From: JAODBQ01 sp047602055
GTDB lineage: Bacteria > Actinomycetota > Acidimicrobiia > Acidimicrobiales > Ilumatobacteraceae
Reading direction: 5' to 3'
DNA: 64,000 bases
Assembly (NCBI GenBank): GCA_047602055.1
Contig: JASGIG010000001.1
Location: forward strand, 1,674,001-1,738,000
This document shows, one piece after another, positions 57,538 to 64,000 of the stretch (the stretch's first letter is position 1; each line of letters begins with the position of its first letter). A program made the position numbers and the translations under genes. A model generated the notes under the pieces. The model was not told the DNA's origin. It searched no databases and saw nothing but the letters and a program-made list of their open reading frames with translations.

Positions 57538-58524
57538 ATGAAGCACCGTTGGCTGATCGCCGCGGTCTGCGCCGTCACCGTCGTGATCGCCGCGGCCTGC
57601 GGCTCCGACGACAAGGGCTCGTCGACGACGACCGCGGCGTCGACCACCGCGGCCGCGTCGACCACCGCGGCGTCGTCGTCGGCCGCATCCAGCACGACCG
57701 CAGCGTCGGTGTCGAGCACGCCGCCTGACTCGACGCCCGCCGGCACGGCGACGCGCATCGTCAGCCTGTCGCCGACGGCGACGGAGATGCTGTTCGCGAT
57801 CGGTGCCGGCGACCTCGTCGTCGCCGTCGATCAGTACTCGAACTACCCGGCCGAGACGCAGCAGTTGCCGCACGACCTCGACGGCTACAACCCGAACGTC
57901 GAGGCGATCGCCGACATGAAGCCGGACCTCGTCGTGATGCAGTCCGACGGCGGACTCGTCGACCAGCTGAGGTCCGTCGGCATCGACTCGTGGGTCGGCG
58001 CGGCGGCGGTGACGTTCGACGACATCTACACCCAGCTCGAGCAGCTCGGCGCGGCAACCGGTCACGTCGCCGACGCGGCCAAGGTGGTGGCCGACATGCA
58101 GACCGACATCAAGGCCGCGGTGGCAGCCGCACCCGACACCGCGGCCGGCCTGACCTACTACCACGAGCTGGGTGACGACCTCTACAGCGTCACGTCGAAC
58201 ACGTTCATCGGCACGGTCTACGCCTTGTTCGGTCTGAAGAACATCGCCGACGACGCCCAGCCCGGCCAGGACTACCCGCAGCTGTCCTCGGAGTTCGTCG
58301 TCCAGGCCGACCCCGAGCTGATCTTCCTCGCCGACAGCAAGTGCTGCCAGCAGGACGCGACCACCGTCGCCGCCCGGCCTGGGTGGGGCGCGATCGCCGC
58401 GGTGAAGAACGGCACGGTCTTCCCGATGGACGACGACATCGCCTCGCGCTGGAGCCCGCGGATCGTCGACTACATCGAGGCGGTGTCGGCCGCGATCGCC
58501 AAGGTCCCGGCGACGACCGGGTGA
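57538..58524 (+). CDS. btuF: Corrinoid ABC transporter substrate-binding lipoprotein
   Basis: A 328-residue lipoprotein. The signal peptide ends in the lipobox IAAAC with Cys near residue 21, followed by a Ser/Thr/Ala-rich linker to about residue 70. The mature domain has RIVSLSPTATEMLFAIGAGD, DQYSNYPAE, IADMKPDLVVMQ and WSPRIVDYIEAVSAAI as in periplasmic B12/siderophore-binding proteins with two lobes. Lgt (3.8 kb) would lipidate it. The riboswitch directly upstream makes corrinoid the likely ligand. btuC starts 12 nt downstream. Confidence 0.9.
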   Translation: MKHRWLIAAVCAVTVVIAAACGSDDKGSSTTTAASTTAAASTTAASSSAASSTTAASVSSTPPDSTPAGTATRIVSLSPTATEMLFAIGAGDLVVAVDQYSNYPAETQQLPHDLDGYNPNVEAIADMKPDLVVMQSDGGLVDQLRSVGIDSWVGAAAVTFDDIYTQLEQLGAATGHVADAAKVVADMQTDIKAAVAAAPDTAAGLTYYHELGDDLYSVTSNTFIGTVYALFGLKNIADDAQPGQDYPQLSSEFVVQADPELIFLADSKCCQQDATTVAARPGWGAIAAVKNGTVFPMDDDIASRWSPRIVDYIEAVSAAIAKVPATTG

Positions 58525-58536
58525 TCGGCGCCTGAC

Positions 58537-59547
58537 GTGACGACCGAGGCGGTGGGCGCCGCGGCCGTGCCGGCGCGACGGCGCGGGTGGGGGACCGCCG
58601 GCTGGCTCGTCGCCGGTGTGGTCGTGCTCGCCGCCGCCCTCGTGCTCGGGGCGATGATCGGGCCGGCCGGGCGGATCTCGTCGGCGAACTGGGACATCGT
58701 CTGGAACATCCGCCTGCCGCGGGTGGTGCTCGCCGGGCTGGTCGGGGCGATGCTCTCCGTCGCCGGCGCCGGCTACCAGGGCGTGTTCCGCAACCCGCTC
58801 GTCGACCCGTACCTGCTCGGCGTCGCCGCCGGCGCCGGGCTCGGGGCGACGCTCGTGTTCGCCTGGGGCCGGCCGACGTCGTCGGGATGGCCGGTCGACC
58901 CGCTGCCGCTCGCCGCGTTCGTGGCCGCGCTCGTCGCCGTCGCTGTCACCTACACCGTGGGCGCGGCGTTCGGGGCGGTGCGCAACGGGGTGACGCTCGT
59001 GCTCGCCGGCGTCGCCGTCACGTCGCTGGCGACGGCGATCCAGGCGTTCGTGCTGCAACGCCACAGCGACGTGATCCAGGTCGTCTACTCGTGGATCCTC
59101 GGGCGCTTCACCGGAGCGACCTGGTCGGACGTGCGGCTCGTGCTGCCGTACATCACCGTGTCCACCGCCGTGCTGATCCTCCACCGCCGGCACCTCGACG
59201 TGCTGCGCGTCGGCGACGACGAGGCTGCCGCGCTCGGCACCGACGTGCGCCGGCTGCGGCTCGTGGTCGTCGTCGCGGCGACGCTCGGCACCGCCGCGGC
59301 GGTCAGCGTCAGCGGGCTGATCGGCTTCGTCGGCATCGTCGTCCCCCACGTCGTGCGCCTGACGGCCGGCGCGTCGTACCGGCGGCTCGTACCGCTCAGC
59401 GTCCTGTTCGGGGCGGCGTTCATGATCCTTGCCGACCTCGTCGGCCGGACCGCGCAGGCGCCGGCGGAGACGCCGATCGGCGTGGTGACCGCGTTCATCG
59501 GCGCCCCGTTCTTCATCTTCGTCCTCCGTCGCCGGAGCACGACGTGA
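58537..59547 (+). CDS. btuC: Corrinoid ABC transporter permease (FecCD family)
   Basis: A 336-residue permease with about ten hydrophobic segments. NIRLPRVVLAGLVGAMLSVA and GAGYQGVFRNPLVDPYLLGV are the FecCD hallmark; SVSGLIGFVGIVVPHVVRLT is the cytoplasmic EAA-like loop that contacts the ATPase. The GTG start follows btuF closely. It would form the membrane channel with BtuD. The gap to btuD (209 nt) is large and holds palindromes. Confidence 0.93.
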   Translation: MTTEAVGAAAVPARRRGWGTAGWLVAGVVVLAAALVLGAMIGPAGRISSANWDIVWNIRLPRVVLAGLVGAMLSVAGAGYQGVFRNPLVDPYLLGVAAGAGLGATLVFAWGRPTSSGWPVDPLPLAAFVAALVAVAVTYTVGAAFGAVRNGVTLVLAGVAVTSLATAIQAFVLQRHSDVIQVVYSWILGRFTGATWSDVRLVLPYITVSTAVLILHRRHLDVLRVGDDEAAALGTDVRRLRLVVVVAATLGTAAAVSVSGLIGFVGIVVPHVVRLTAGASYRRLVPLSVLFGAAFMILADLVGRTAQAPAETPIGVVTAFIGAPFFIFVLRRRSTT

Positions 59548-59574
59548 GCGCGGCCGTGCCGCCGGATCGCCACC

Positions 59575-59617
59575 GCGATTCGAGATGTGCCGCCTCCGTG
59601 CGCACATCTCGAATCGC
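59575..59617. repeat. Perfect 16-bp palindrome in the btuC-btuD gap
   Basis: GCGATTCGAGATGTGC, 11-nt loop, GCACATCTCGAATCGC without mismatch. It could act as a terminator or attenuator inside the operon, or be a mobile palindrome. Confidence 0.75.
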
Positions 59618-59643
59618 AGCGGCCGGCGGTTGGCAAGCGATGG

Positions 59644-59680
59644 GAGATGTGCCGCGCCGGTGCGCACATCTCGAATCGCG
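59644..59680. repeat. Truncated second copy of the btuC-btuD palindrome
   Basis: GAGATGTGC and GCACATCTC pair (9 bp), and GAATCGCG follows the right arm, but the left arm lost its outer half (GCGATTC). It is thus a 5'-truncated duplicate of the preceding element. Confidence 0.65.
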
Positions 59681-59701
59681 CCGACGTGGTGACGATCGGG
59701 C

Positions 59702-59745
59702 CGTGGCCGTGGCCGTGGCCGTGGCCGTCGGCGTGGCCGTCGGCC
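59702..59745 (+). repeat. Hexanucleotide tandem repeat upstream of btuD
   Basis: CCGTGG is repeated four times perfectly and then in three imperfect copies, ending 11 nt before the btuD ATG. Read in the btuD frame it gives (Val-Ala)n with possible GTG starts, so unit number could change spacing or add residues. Confidence 0.7.
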
Positions 59746-59756
59746 GCGGCGCGCCG

Positions 59757-60533
59757 ATGAGCTCGCTGGACCTTGCTGACGTGACGGTGCGCTATCGCAG
59801 CCGTGTCGCCGTGCAGTCGTTCACCGAGCACGTCGCCGCGGGGGAGTGGCTGTGCCTGATCGGCCCGAACGGCGCCGGCAAGTCGAGCATCCTGCGAGCC
59901 GTCGCCGGCCTCGTCGAGCACACCGGGACGATCGCCGTCGACGGCTCGCCGCTGGCGCTGCGCCACGCCCGCCGGCGCGCCGAACTGGTCGCCTACGTCC
60001 CGCAGGCGCCGGAGCTGCCGGCGGAGATGACCGGCTTCGAGTACGCCCTGCTCGGCCGCAACCCGTACGTCGGCTGGTTCGGCCAGGAGACCCGCCGAGA
60101 CCGCGACCTCGTCGCCGGTGTGCTCCAGCGCCTGGAGCTCGACGAGTTCGCCGATCGCCCGCTCGGCTCGATGAGCGGCGGGGAGCGCCAGCGGCTGGTG
60201 ATCGCCCGCGCCCTCGCCCAGGAGGCGCCGATCCTGCTGCTCGACGAACCGACCAGCGCGCTCGACATCGGCCACCAGCAGCAGGCCCTGGAGCTGGTCG
60301 ACCGGTTGCGCCGGGAGCACGGCCTGACCGTGTTGTCGGCGATGCACGACCTGACGCTCGCCGGCCTGTACAGCGACCGCCTCGCCCTGCTGCACCACGG
60401 CGCGGTCGTCACCACCGGCGATGCCGCCCACGTCCTGCGCGCCGAGACGCTCGGCGAGTTCTACGGCGTCAGCGTCGCCATCCGCCACGAGCCCGACGGC
60501 ACCGTCGTCGTCGTACCGAAGCGCACCGGCTAG
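59757..60533 (+). CDS. btuD: Corrinoid ABC transporter ATP-binding protein
   Basis: A 258-residue ABC ATPase. Walker A is LCLIGPNGAGKSSILRAVAG, the Q-loop region AYVPQAPELPAEM, the signature GSMSGGERQRLVIARALAQE, Walker B ILLLDEPTSALDIGH and the switch His in SAMHDLTLAG. All required residues are present. It completes a btuFCD importer with the two genes upstream. ATG 59757 is the family start; the frame is open into the hexamer repeat, where GTG codons could also initiate. Confidence 0.94.
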   Translation: MSSLDLADVTVRYRSRVAVQSFTEHVAAGEWLCLIGPNGAGKSSILRAVAGLVEHTGTIAVDGSPLALRHARRRAELVAYVPQAPELPAEMTGFEYALLGRNPYVGWFGQETRRDRDLVAGVLQRLELDEFADRPLGSMSGGERQRLVIARALAQEAPILLLDEPTSALDIGHQQQALELVDRLRREHGLTVLSAMHDLTLAGLYSDRLALLHHGAVVTTGDAAHVLRAETLGEFYGVSVAIRHEPDGTVVVVPKRTG

Positions 60534-60655
60534 CCAGTTCGACGCTCGATTCGCTCGCTCATCTCGGTCGAGCTTCGGCGAGTCGGTGCACGGCGGAGGA
60601 GATCGCGCAGCGCCCCCTCCGCACCACCCCCACACGCGGTGAACGTTCGTGGCCA

Positions 60656-60684
60656 GGGCACGATCGCCCGCAAGGATCGTGCCC
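60656..60684. promoter_or_regulatory. 10-9-10 perfect inverted repeat, candidate operator
   Basis: GGGCACGATC, 9 nt, GATCGTGCCC. The right arm ends 16 nt before the -10 box of the amidohydrolase gene and so overlaps the place of its -35; a protein bound here would interfere with transcription. The remainder of 60534-60713 shows a 20-nt repeat at 60538-60557 and no gene. Confidence 0.6.
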
Positions 60685-60700
60685 GGCCCGCCGATGCGCC

Positions 60701-60706
60701 TACGTT
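60701..60706 (+). promoter_or_regulatory. -10 box of the amidohydrolase gene (leaderless)
   Basis: TACGTT ends 7 nt before the ATG at 60714. Confidence 0.6.
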
Positions 60707-60713
60707 GCCGGGG

Positions 60714-61940
60714 ATGAGGACGGTGATCCGATCCGCGGCGGTGCTCGACACCGCGACGATGAGCTACTCCGAGCCGGGCGCGGTGGTGGTCGAGGACGGG
60801 GCGATCGTCGCCGTCGGCGACGGCCCGGCGCCGGCGGCCGACGTCGTGATCGACGCCGGCGGGCGGTTCCTGCTCCCCGGGCTGATCGATGCCCACGTGC
60901 ACTTCCGCCTGGCGACGTTCGACTTCCGGGCGATGGTCGGCTGGAGCGAGGTCGAGTTCGGCATCGTCATGGCCGGGCTGGCCGCGGCGACCGTCGAGCG
61001 TGGCTTCACCACCGTGCGCGACCTCGGCGGCGAGGTCACCGGGCTGATGCGGGCGATCGCCGCGGGCCGGACACTGGGCCCGCGCATCGTGCGCGCCGGG
61101 CGGATGCTCACCCAGACCGGTGGGCACGGCGACGGTGCCCGCGGCGACCGCGACGTGCCGAGCTGCGGGTGCGCGCTCGGCGCCGACGCGCTGTCGATCG
61201 TCGTCGACGGTCCCGACGCGGTGCGCAAGGCGGCGCGCCACGAGCTGCGTGGTGGTAGCGACTTCCTCAAGGTCCACGTCTCCGGTGGGGTGGCGTCACC
61301 GTCCGACCCGTTGGAGAGCGTGCAGTACACGCCCGAGGAGATCGCCGCCGCCGTCACCGAGGCGCGCCACCGCGGCACCTACGTCGCCGCTCACGCCTAC
61401 TCGCCCGAGTCGATCGGGATGGCCGTCGACGGCGGGGTGCACTCGATCGAGCACGGCAACATGCTCGACGCCGATGCCGCCGGGCGGATCGCCGCCGCCG
61501 ATGCGGTGCTCGTGCCGACGCTGGTCACCTACCACGCGATGCAAGAGCTCGGTGGCCGGCTCGGGCTACCGCGCCGCAACCTCGAGAAGAACGCCGTCGT
61601 CTTCGACGCCGGCCTGGCGTCGATCGAGCTGGCGACGGCCGCCGGCGTGACGATGGGCTACGGCACGGACCTGATCGGCGAGAGCCAGGGGATGCAGGCC
61701 CGCGAGCTGACGATCCGCGCCGAGGTCCAGCCGGCGGTGGACGTGCTGCGCTCGATGTGGGTGGTCAACCCGCGCCTGTGCCGCCTCGACGGCCGCATCG
61801 GCACGATCGCCCCCGGCGCGCACGGCGACCTCGTGATCTCACGGGTCGACCCGCTGGAGGACCTCGCCGGCTTCGCCGACACGACGACGTCGCTCACCCA
61901 CGTCCTCCAAGCCGGCCGCGTCGTCGTCGACCGCGACTGA
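60714..61940 (+). CDS. Amidohydrolase (imidazolonepropionase/prolidase-like)
   Basis: A 408-residue metal-dependent hydrolase. The N-terminal beta-sandwich precedes RFLLPGLIDAHVHFRLATFD (HxH at about residue 60). ERGFTTVRDLGGEVTGLMRA, SDFLKVHVSGGVASP with the carboxylated-Lys candidate, YVAAHAYSPESIGMAVDGGV, GVHSIEHGNMLDADAAGRIA (two His) and MGYGTDLIGESQG (Asp) supply the binuclear site. This subgroup includes Xaa-Pro dipeptidases and other hydrolases of cyclic amides, so the substrate is open. The operator-like palindrome upstream suggests substrate-responsive control. Confidence 0.87.
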   Translation: MRTVIRSAAVLDTATMSYSEPGAVVVEDGAIVAVGDGPAPAADVVIDAGGRFLLPGLIDAHVHFRLATFDFRAMVGWSEVEFGIVMAGLAAATVERGFTTVRDLGGEVTGLMRAIAAGRTLGPRIVRAGRMLTQTGGHGDGARGDRDVPSCGCALGADALSIVVDGPDAVRKAARHELRGGSDFLKVHVSGGVASPSDPLESVQYTPEEIAAAVTEARHRGTYVAAHAYSPESIGMAVDGGVHSIEHGNMLDADAAGRIAAADAVLVPTLVTYHAMQELGGRLGLPRRNLEKNAVVFDAGLASIELATAAGVTMGYGTDLIGESQGMQARELTIRAEVQPAVDVLRSMWVVNPRLCRLDGRIGTIAPGAHGDLVISRVDPLEDLAGFADTTTSLTHVLQAGRVVVDRD

Positions 61941-61999
61941 GCAGACACCACCGTGCCTGCGCGTGGGGGACACCGCGTACCGCCGTGGGGATCGCGTGG

Positions 62000-63386
62000 C
62001 TACGAACCGCCGGCCGACGCCGGCGGCCCGGCCCGGCCCGACCTGCGACCAGTGCTCCCTCCTCGGTGATCCGTCAGCTCGCACCAGTGGCTCAAGCAGT
62101 TGCCGATGCGGTCGCCGGTCTCGTCGTGTTTCGTGGCGCGCACGGCCCCGACCAGACGCCCGGCGACGTGGTCGACATCGAGATCCGTCATCGGGCTGTC
62201 ATCGCGCGCGTCCTCGGTCTGGAGTTGCAGCACGAAGCTGGCCGACAGGTGCCGTCCGTCAAACCGGTAGGGTGCGGCCGCCTCGACCCCGCCGATCGCA
62301 ACCGCGGCATGGCCGCTGTCGTCGGTTCGGAGCGTGATCGGGAGCTTCGCCCCCGGTGTCGCGCTCGCCGGTCCAGTAGCCGACCAGCGTTCGATCGGAT
62401 GGGCGCGGCGCGTCCTCGATCGGCGCGTATCGGGGCCACTCGGCGACCAGCAGCCGGTTCAAGACGTCGTCGACTGCGCCGTTGCGGTCGGTCACGTTGA
62501 CGACGGCCGCCGCCGACAGCCCGAGGGCCGGCACGACGATCAGCCCGGCGGAGACACCGCCCATCGAGCCGCCGTGGACCAGCACGGTGATTCCGTCGAT
62601 CGTTCTGGTCGCCCAACCGGTGGCGTAGCCCACCGAGTCGTTCGCCGTGGCGGCCGACGATGCGTGCCCCCGAGCACGCATCGCCGGGGCGAGGTACGGA
62701 TGACGCGCCGTGTGCGCTTGGCCGAACAGGGCGAGGTCGGGTGCGCTCGCCCAGGCCAGCGACGCAGCCGCGTGCGATGTGTCGTAGAGGGGGTACTCCG
62801 CTCCGCTGGCGGCGTACCGCTTGGCTGCCCCCGGCGGCTCGGCCGGACCGAACGCCAGCGTTGACAGCCCGAGTGGGCTGGCGACCTCGCTGCTCAGCAG
62901 TTCCCCGAGGGGGATCCCGGCCGCCGCTTCGAGGACCCGACCGACGGCGGCGTAGCCGAGATTGGAGTACTCGAAACGGCTCCCGGGGGCGTTGAATCGC
63001 ACACCGTAGCGATCGATCATCACGTCGGGATGGCGCGCCGTCGCACCGTAGGTGAAGTCGTGATGGGCGCCGAATCCGCCGACGTGCGCAAGGACCTCGG
63101 CGAGGGTCGGAGTCGATGGTGATCCGTGCGCCTGGGCGAAGAGCGACGGCGGCAACCATCGGGTCAACCGGTCGTCGAGGTCGATCACGCCGCGTTGCGC
63201 GAGGCGGAGGGCGGCCGTGGCGACGATCGGTTTGGTCACGGACCCGAGCAGGAAGGGCGCCCGGACGGCCGGTGCGGGGACCTTGAAGCCGCTCGATCCG
63301 GTCTCGACGAGGTCGCCGTCGCGGGCCAGCGCCCAGGCGATCCCGGTCGACCGGTCGCCGTCCCGCTGAGGCGAACAAAGTTCCAT
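62000..63386 (-). pseudogene. Serine hydrolase (beta-lactamase class C-like) split by a frameshift
   Basis: From ATG 63386 the protein shows LLGSVTKPIVATAALRLAQR with the SxxK nucleophile, FEYSNLGYAAVGRVLEAAAG with YxN, and VHGGSMGGVSAGL with the third motif, followed by VGYWTGERDTG near residue 345. There the frame breaks at a CCCCC run (62350-62354, plus strand). One base fewer restores AKLPITLRTDDSGHAAVAIG and continues to a stop at 62000. So the catalytic part is whole and only the C-terminal lipocalin-like domain is shifted. It is either a minor lesion or a sequencing indel. Confidence 0.75.
62007..62026. terminator. Hairpin between convergent amidohydrolase and serine hydrolase genes
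   Basis: CCGCCGGC, loop CGAC, GCCGGCGG, an 8-bp perfect GC stem, 67 nt after the amidohydrolase stop and overlapping the 3' end of the convergent reading frame. Confidence 0.55.
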
Positions 63387-63396
63387 CGTACGATCG

Positions 63397-63415
63397 ATGT
63401 TAGGCTCACTTACCA
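63397..63415 (+). promoter_or_regulatory. Promoter region with TTAGGCT iron-box-like sequence
   Basis: TTAGGCTCACTTAC resembles one half of an IdeR/DtxR box (TTAGGTTAGGCTAACC) and contains TAGGCT as a possible -10 for the gene at 63461. The divergent serine hydrolase starts only 10 nt away, so the site may serve both. The match is partial, so control by iron is a suggestion only. Confidence 0.35.
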
Positions 63416-63460
63416 GCGCTCCGGAAACGCCGGGGCTCTCCCGACCCCCCGGAGAGACCG

Positions 63461-63549
63461 ATGCCCCCAAGCGCCCTGCTCGCCCCGCCCGACCTGGAGT
63501 GGGCGCGGATCGTCGCCGACATCACCCGTCGCGAGTTCGTGGTCGGGGG
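63461..63549 (+). pseudogene. Tat-signal gene (probably iron-transport binding protein) cut by an IS element
   Basis: Only 30 codons remain: MPPSALLAPPDLEWARIVAD, then ITRREFVVGG. TRREFVVGG is a twin-arginine signal motif (RRxFxxG). A GGAGAG ribosome-binding site precedes the ATG, and an iron-box-like promoter lies upstream. At 63550 the sequence changes into a TGT... insertion-element end, so the export signal has been separated from its protein. Readthrough adds 18 foreign codons to a stop at 63607. What the protein was is an inference from the promoter; it could be another Tat substrate. Confidence 0.5.
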
Positions 63550-64000
63550 TGTCCGTGGCCATGTCAAAGTCCTCGTTGGTGGCCAGGAAAGGTCCTCGCG
63601 GTGGTGAGTAGGTAGATCCGCCATCGGGCCGCCTCGGGTGGTGATCGTGAACGACGCCAGTCAGTTCCGATCTCCCACCCGAGGGGTTACCCACCAGTGT
63701 TGTCAGCGAGGAAGACGATGGATGTTGTTGCCGCGTACATGGACGTGGGCACGTTCCGGGGCGCCGCGGAGATCTGCGGTGTTGATCCCAAGACCGTGAA
63801 ACGCAAGGTGCTCGCCCACGAGGCCGGCGAGCTGGAGGAGGAGAGGGCGCGGCGTGTGCCGGTGCCGAAGAACACCGATGGCGTGAGGGCGCTGGTCGCT
63901 GAGCGGGTCGCCGCGACGCGGGGGCGGATCTCGGCCAAGCGGTTGCTGCCGACGGCACGCGCCGCCGGCTACGCGGGCTCACCGCGGAACTTCCGACGGG
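63550..64000 (+). mobile_element. IS21-family element, left end and start of transposase gene
   Basis: The left end begins TGTCCGTGGCCATGTCAAAG, with a related block GTGGCCAGGAAAGGTCC about 30 nt inside; such multiple terminal repeats are typical of IS21-family ends. A 10-bp inverted repeat (CCTCGGGTGG 63632-63641, CCACCCGAGG 63675-63684) precedes the transposase gene. The element runs off the window at 64000, so its right end, IstB and target duplication cannot be seen. Confidence 0.7.
63718..64000 (+). CDS. istA: IS21-family transposase IstA, N-terminal part
   Basis: The open frame from ATG 63718 runs to the window end (94 codons). MDVVAAYMDVGTFRGAAEIC and GVDPKTVKRKVLAHEAGELE form the N-terminal helix-turn-helix of IstA, and VAATRGRISAKRLLPTARAA then GYAGSPRNFRR continue the family pattern (RISAKRLLP.ARAAGYxGSxRNFRR). 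The catalytic DDE part lies outside the window. The 3' portion is truncated only by the window edge. Confidence 0.82.
   Translation, partial: MDVVAAYMDVGTFRGAAEICGVDPKTVKRKVLAHEAGELEEERARRVPVPKNTDGVRALVAERVAATRGRISAKRLLPTARAAGYAGSPRNFRR

Overview
The window is about 64 kb of very GC-rich DNA with densely packed genes on both strands. It suggests a chromosome segment of an actinomycete, most likely an acidimicrobial (Ilumatobacter-like) lineage. The reasons are GC codon use, an Ino1-type inositol-phosphate synthase, GatCAB, DUF3054, PAC2 and short class I KARI genes, and many genes with a TAnnnT -10 box only 6-9 nt before the start codon (leaderless transcription). The lineage is an inference; no rRNA or tRNA gene was seen.

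Layout. 1-5.4 kb: surface protein fragment, YbaK deacylase, M48 protease, a TetR gene divergent from a ferredoxin across a clear operator, an internally deleted hydrolase, lgt and an enoyl-CoA hydratase. 5.5-8.7 kb: gatCAB. 8.7-13.8 kb: palindromic repeats, a frameshifted tandem-domain protein, an M20 amidohydrolase, a broken Eis-type acetyltransferase, a PPOX protein and a RelE/Phd pair. 13.8-16.3 kb: the carboxynorspermidine dehydrogenase/decarboxylase pair. 16.4-20.7 kb: PPOX protein, acyl-CoA synthetase, ilvD. 20.8-24.6 kb: a decayed histidine phosphatase, a fluC-DUF190-fluC operon, MutS-like and luciferase-like gene fragments, DUF2252. 24.7-34.7 kb: MFS, DUF3054, flavin reductase, 5-FTHF cyclo-ligase, ino1 divergent from a LysR gene, YCII protein plus ECF sigma factor, enoyl-CoA hydratase, frameshifted hydrolase, folD. 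34.7-36.8 kb: DUF433/DUF5615 pair, shortened AlkZ-like protein, P-loop kinase. 36.8-40.5 kb: ilvB-(47-aa ORF)-ilvN-ilvC behind a leader peptide and attenuator, ending in a strong terminator. 40.5-49.6 kb: a nucleotidyltransferase pair, ECF sigma with a membrane partner, metY-MOSC, VOC, 2'-5' RNA ligase, a double CoA-transferase, PAC2. 49.7-54.5 kb: serC divergent from an aspartate aminotransferase, an amidohydrolase and a phosphoribosyltransferase. 54.7-60.5 kb: cobS, cobT and cobU on the minus strand and, divergently, btuFCD behind a cobalamin riboswitch. 60.7-64 kb: amidohydrolase, frameshifted serine hydrolase, and an IS21-type element entering at the right edge and cutting a Tat-signal gene.

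Working together. ilvB, ilvN, ilvC and the separate ilvD cover the common steps to valine and isoleucine. folD and 5-FTHF cyclo-ligase serve one-carbon metabolism. cobU/cobT/cobS assemble the lower loop of cobalamin while btuFCD imports corrinoids under B12 control. The fluC pair exports fluoride.

Unusual structure. A family of exactly 45-nt palindromes occurs six times with compensated arm changes. At least three other dispersed GC-rich repeat families sit at gene ends. Several genes carry single-base frameshifts (some in homopolymers), one in-frame nonsense codon or large in-frame deletions, so either this is a decaying region or the assembly has indel errors. All functional calls come from reading the sequence; no database search was run.
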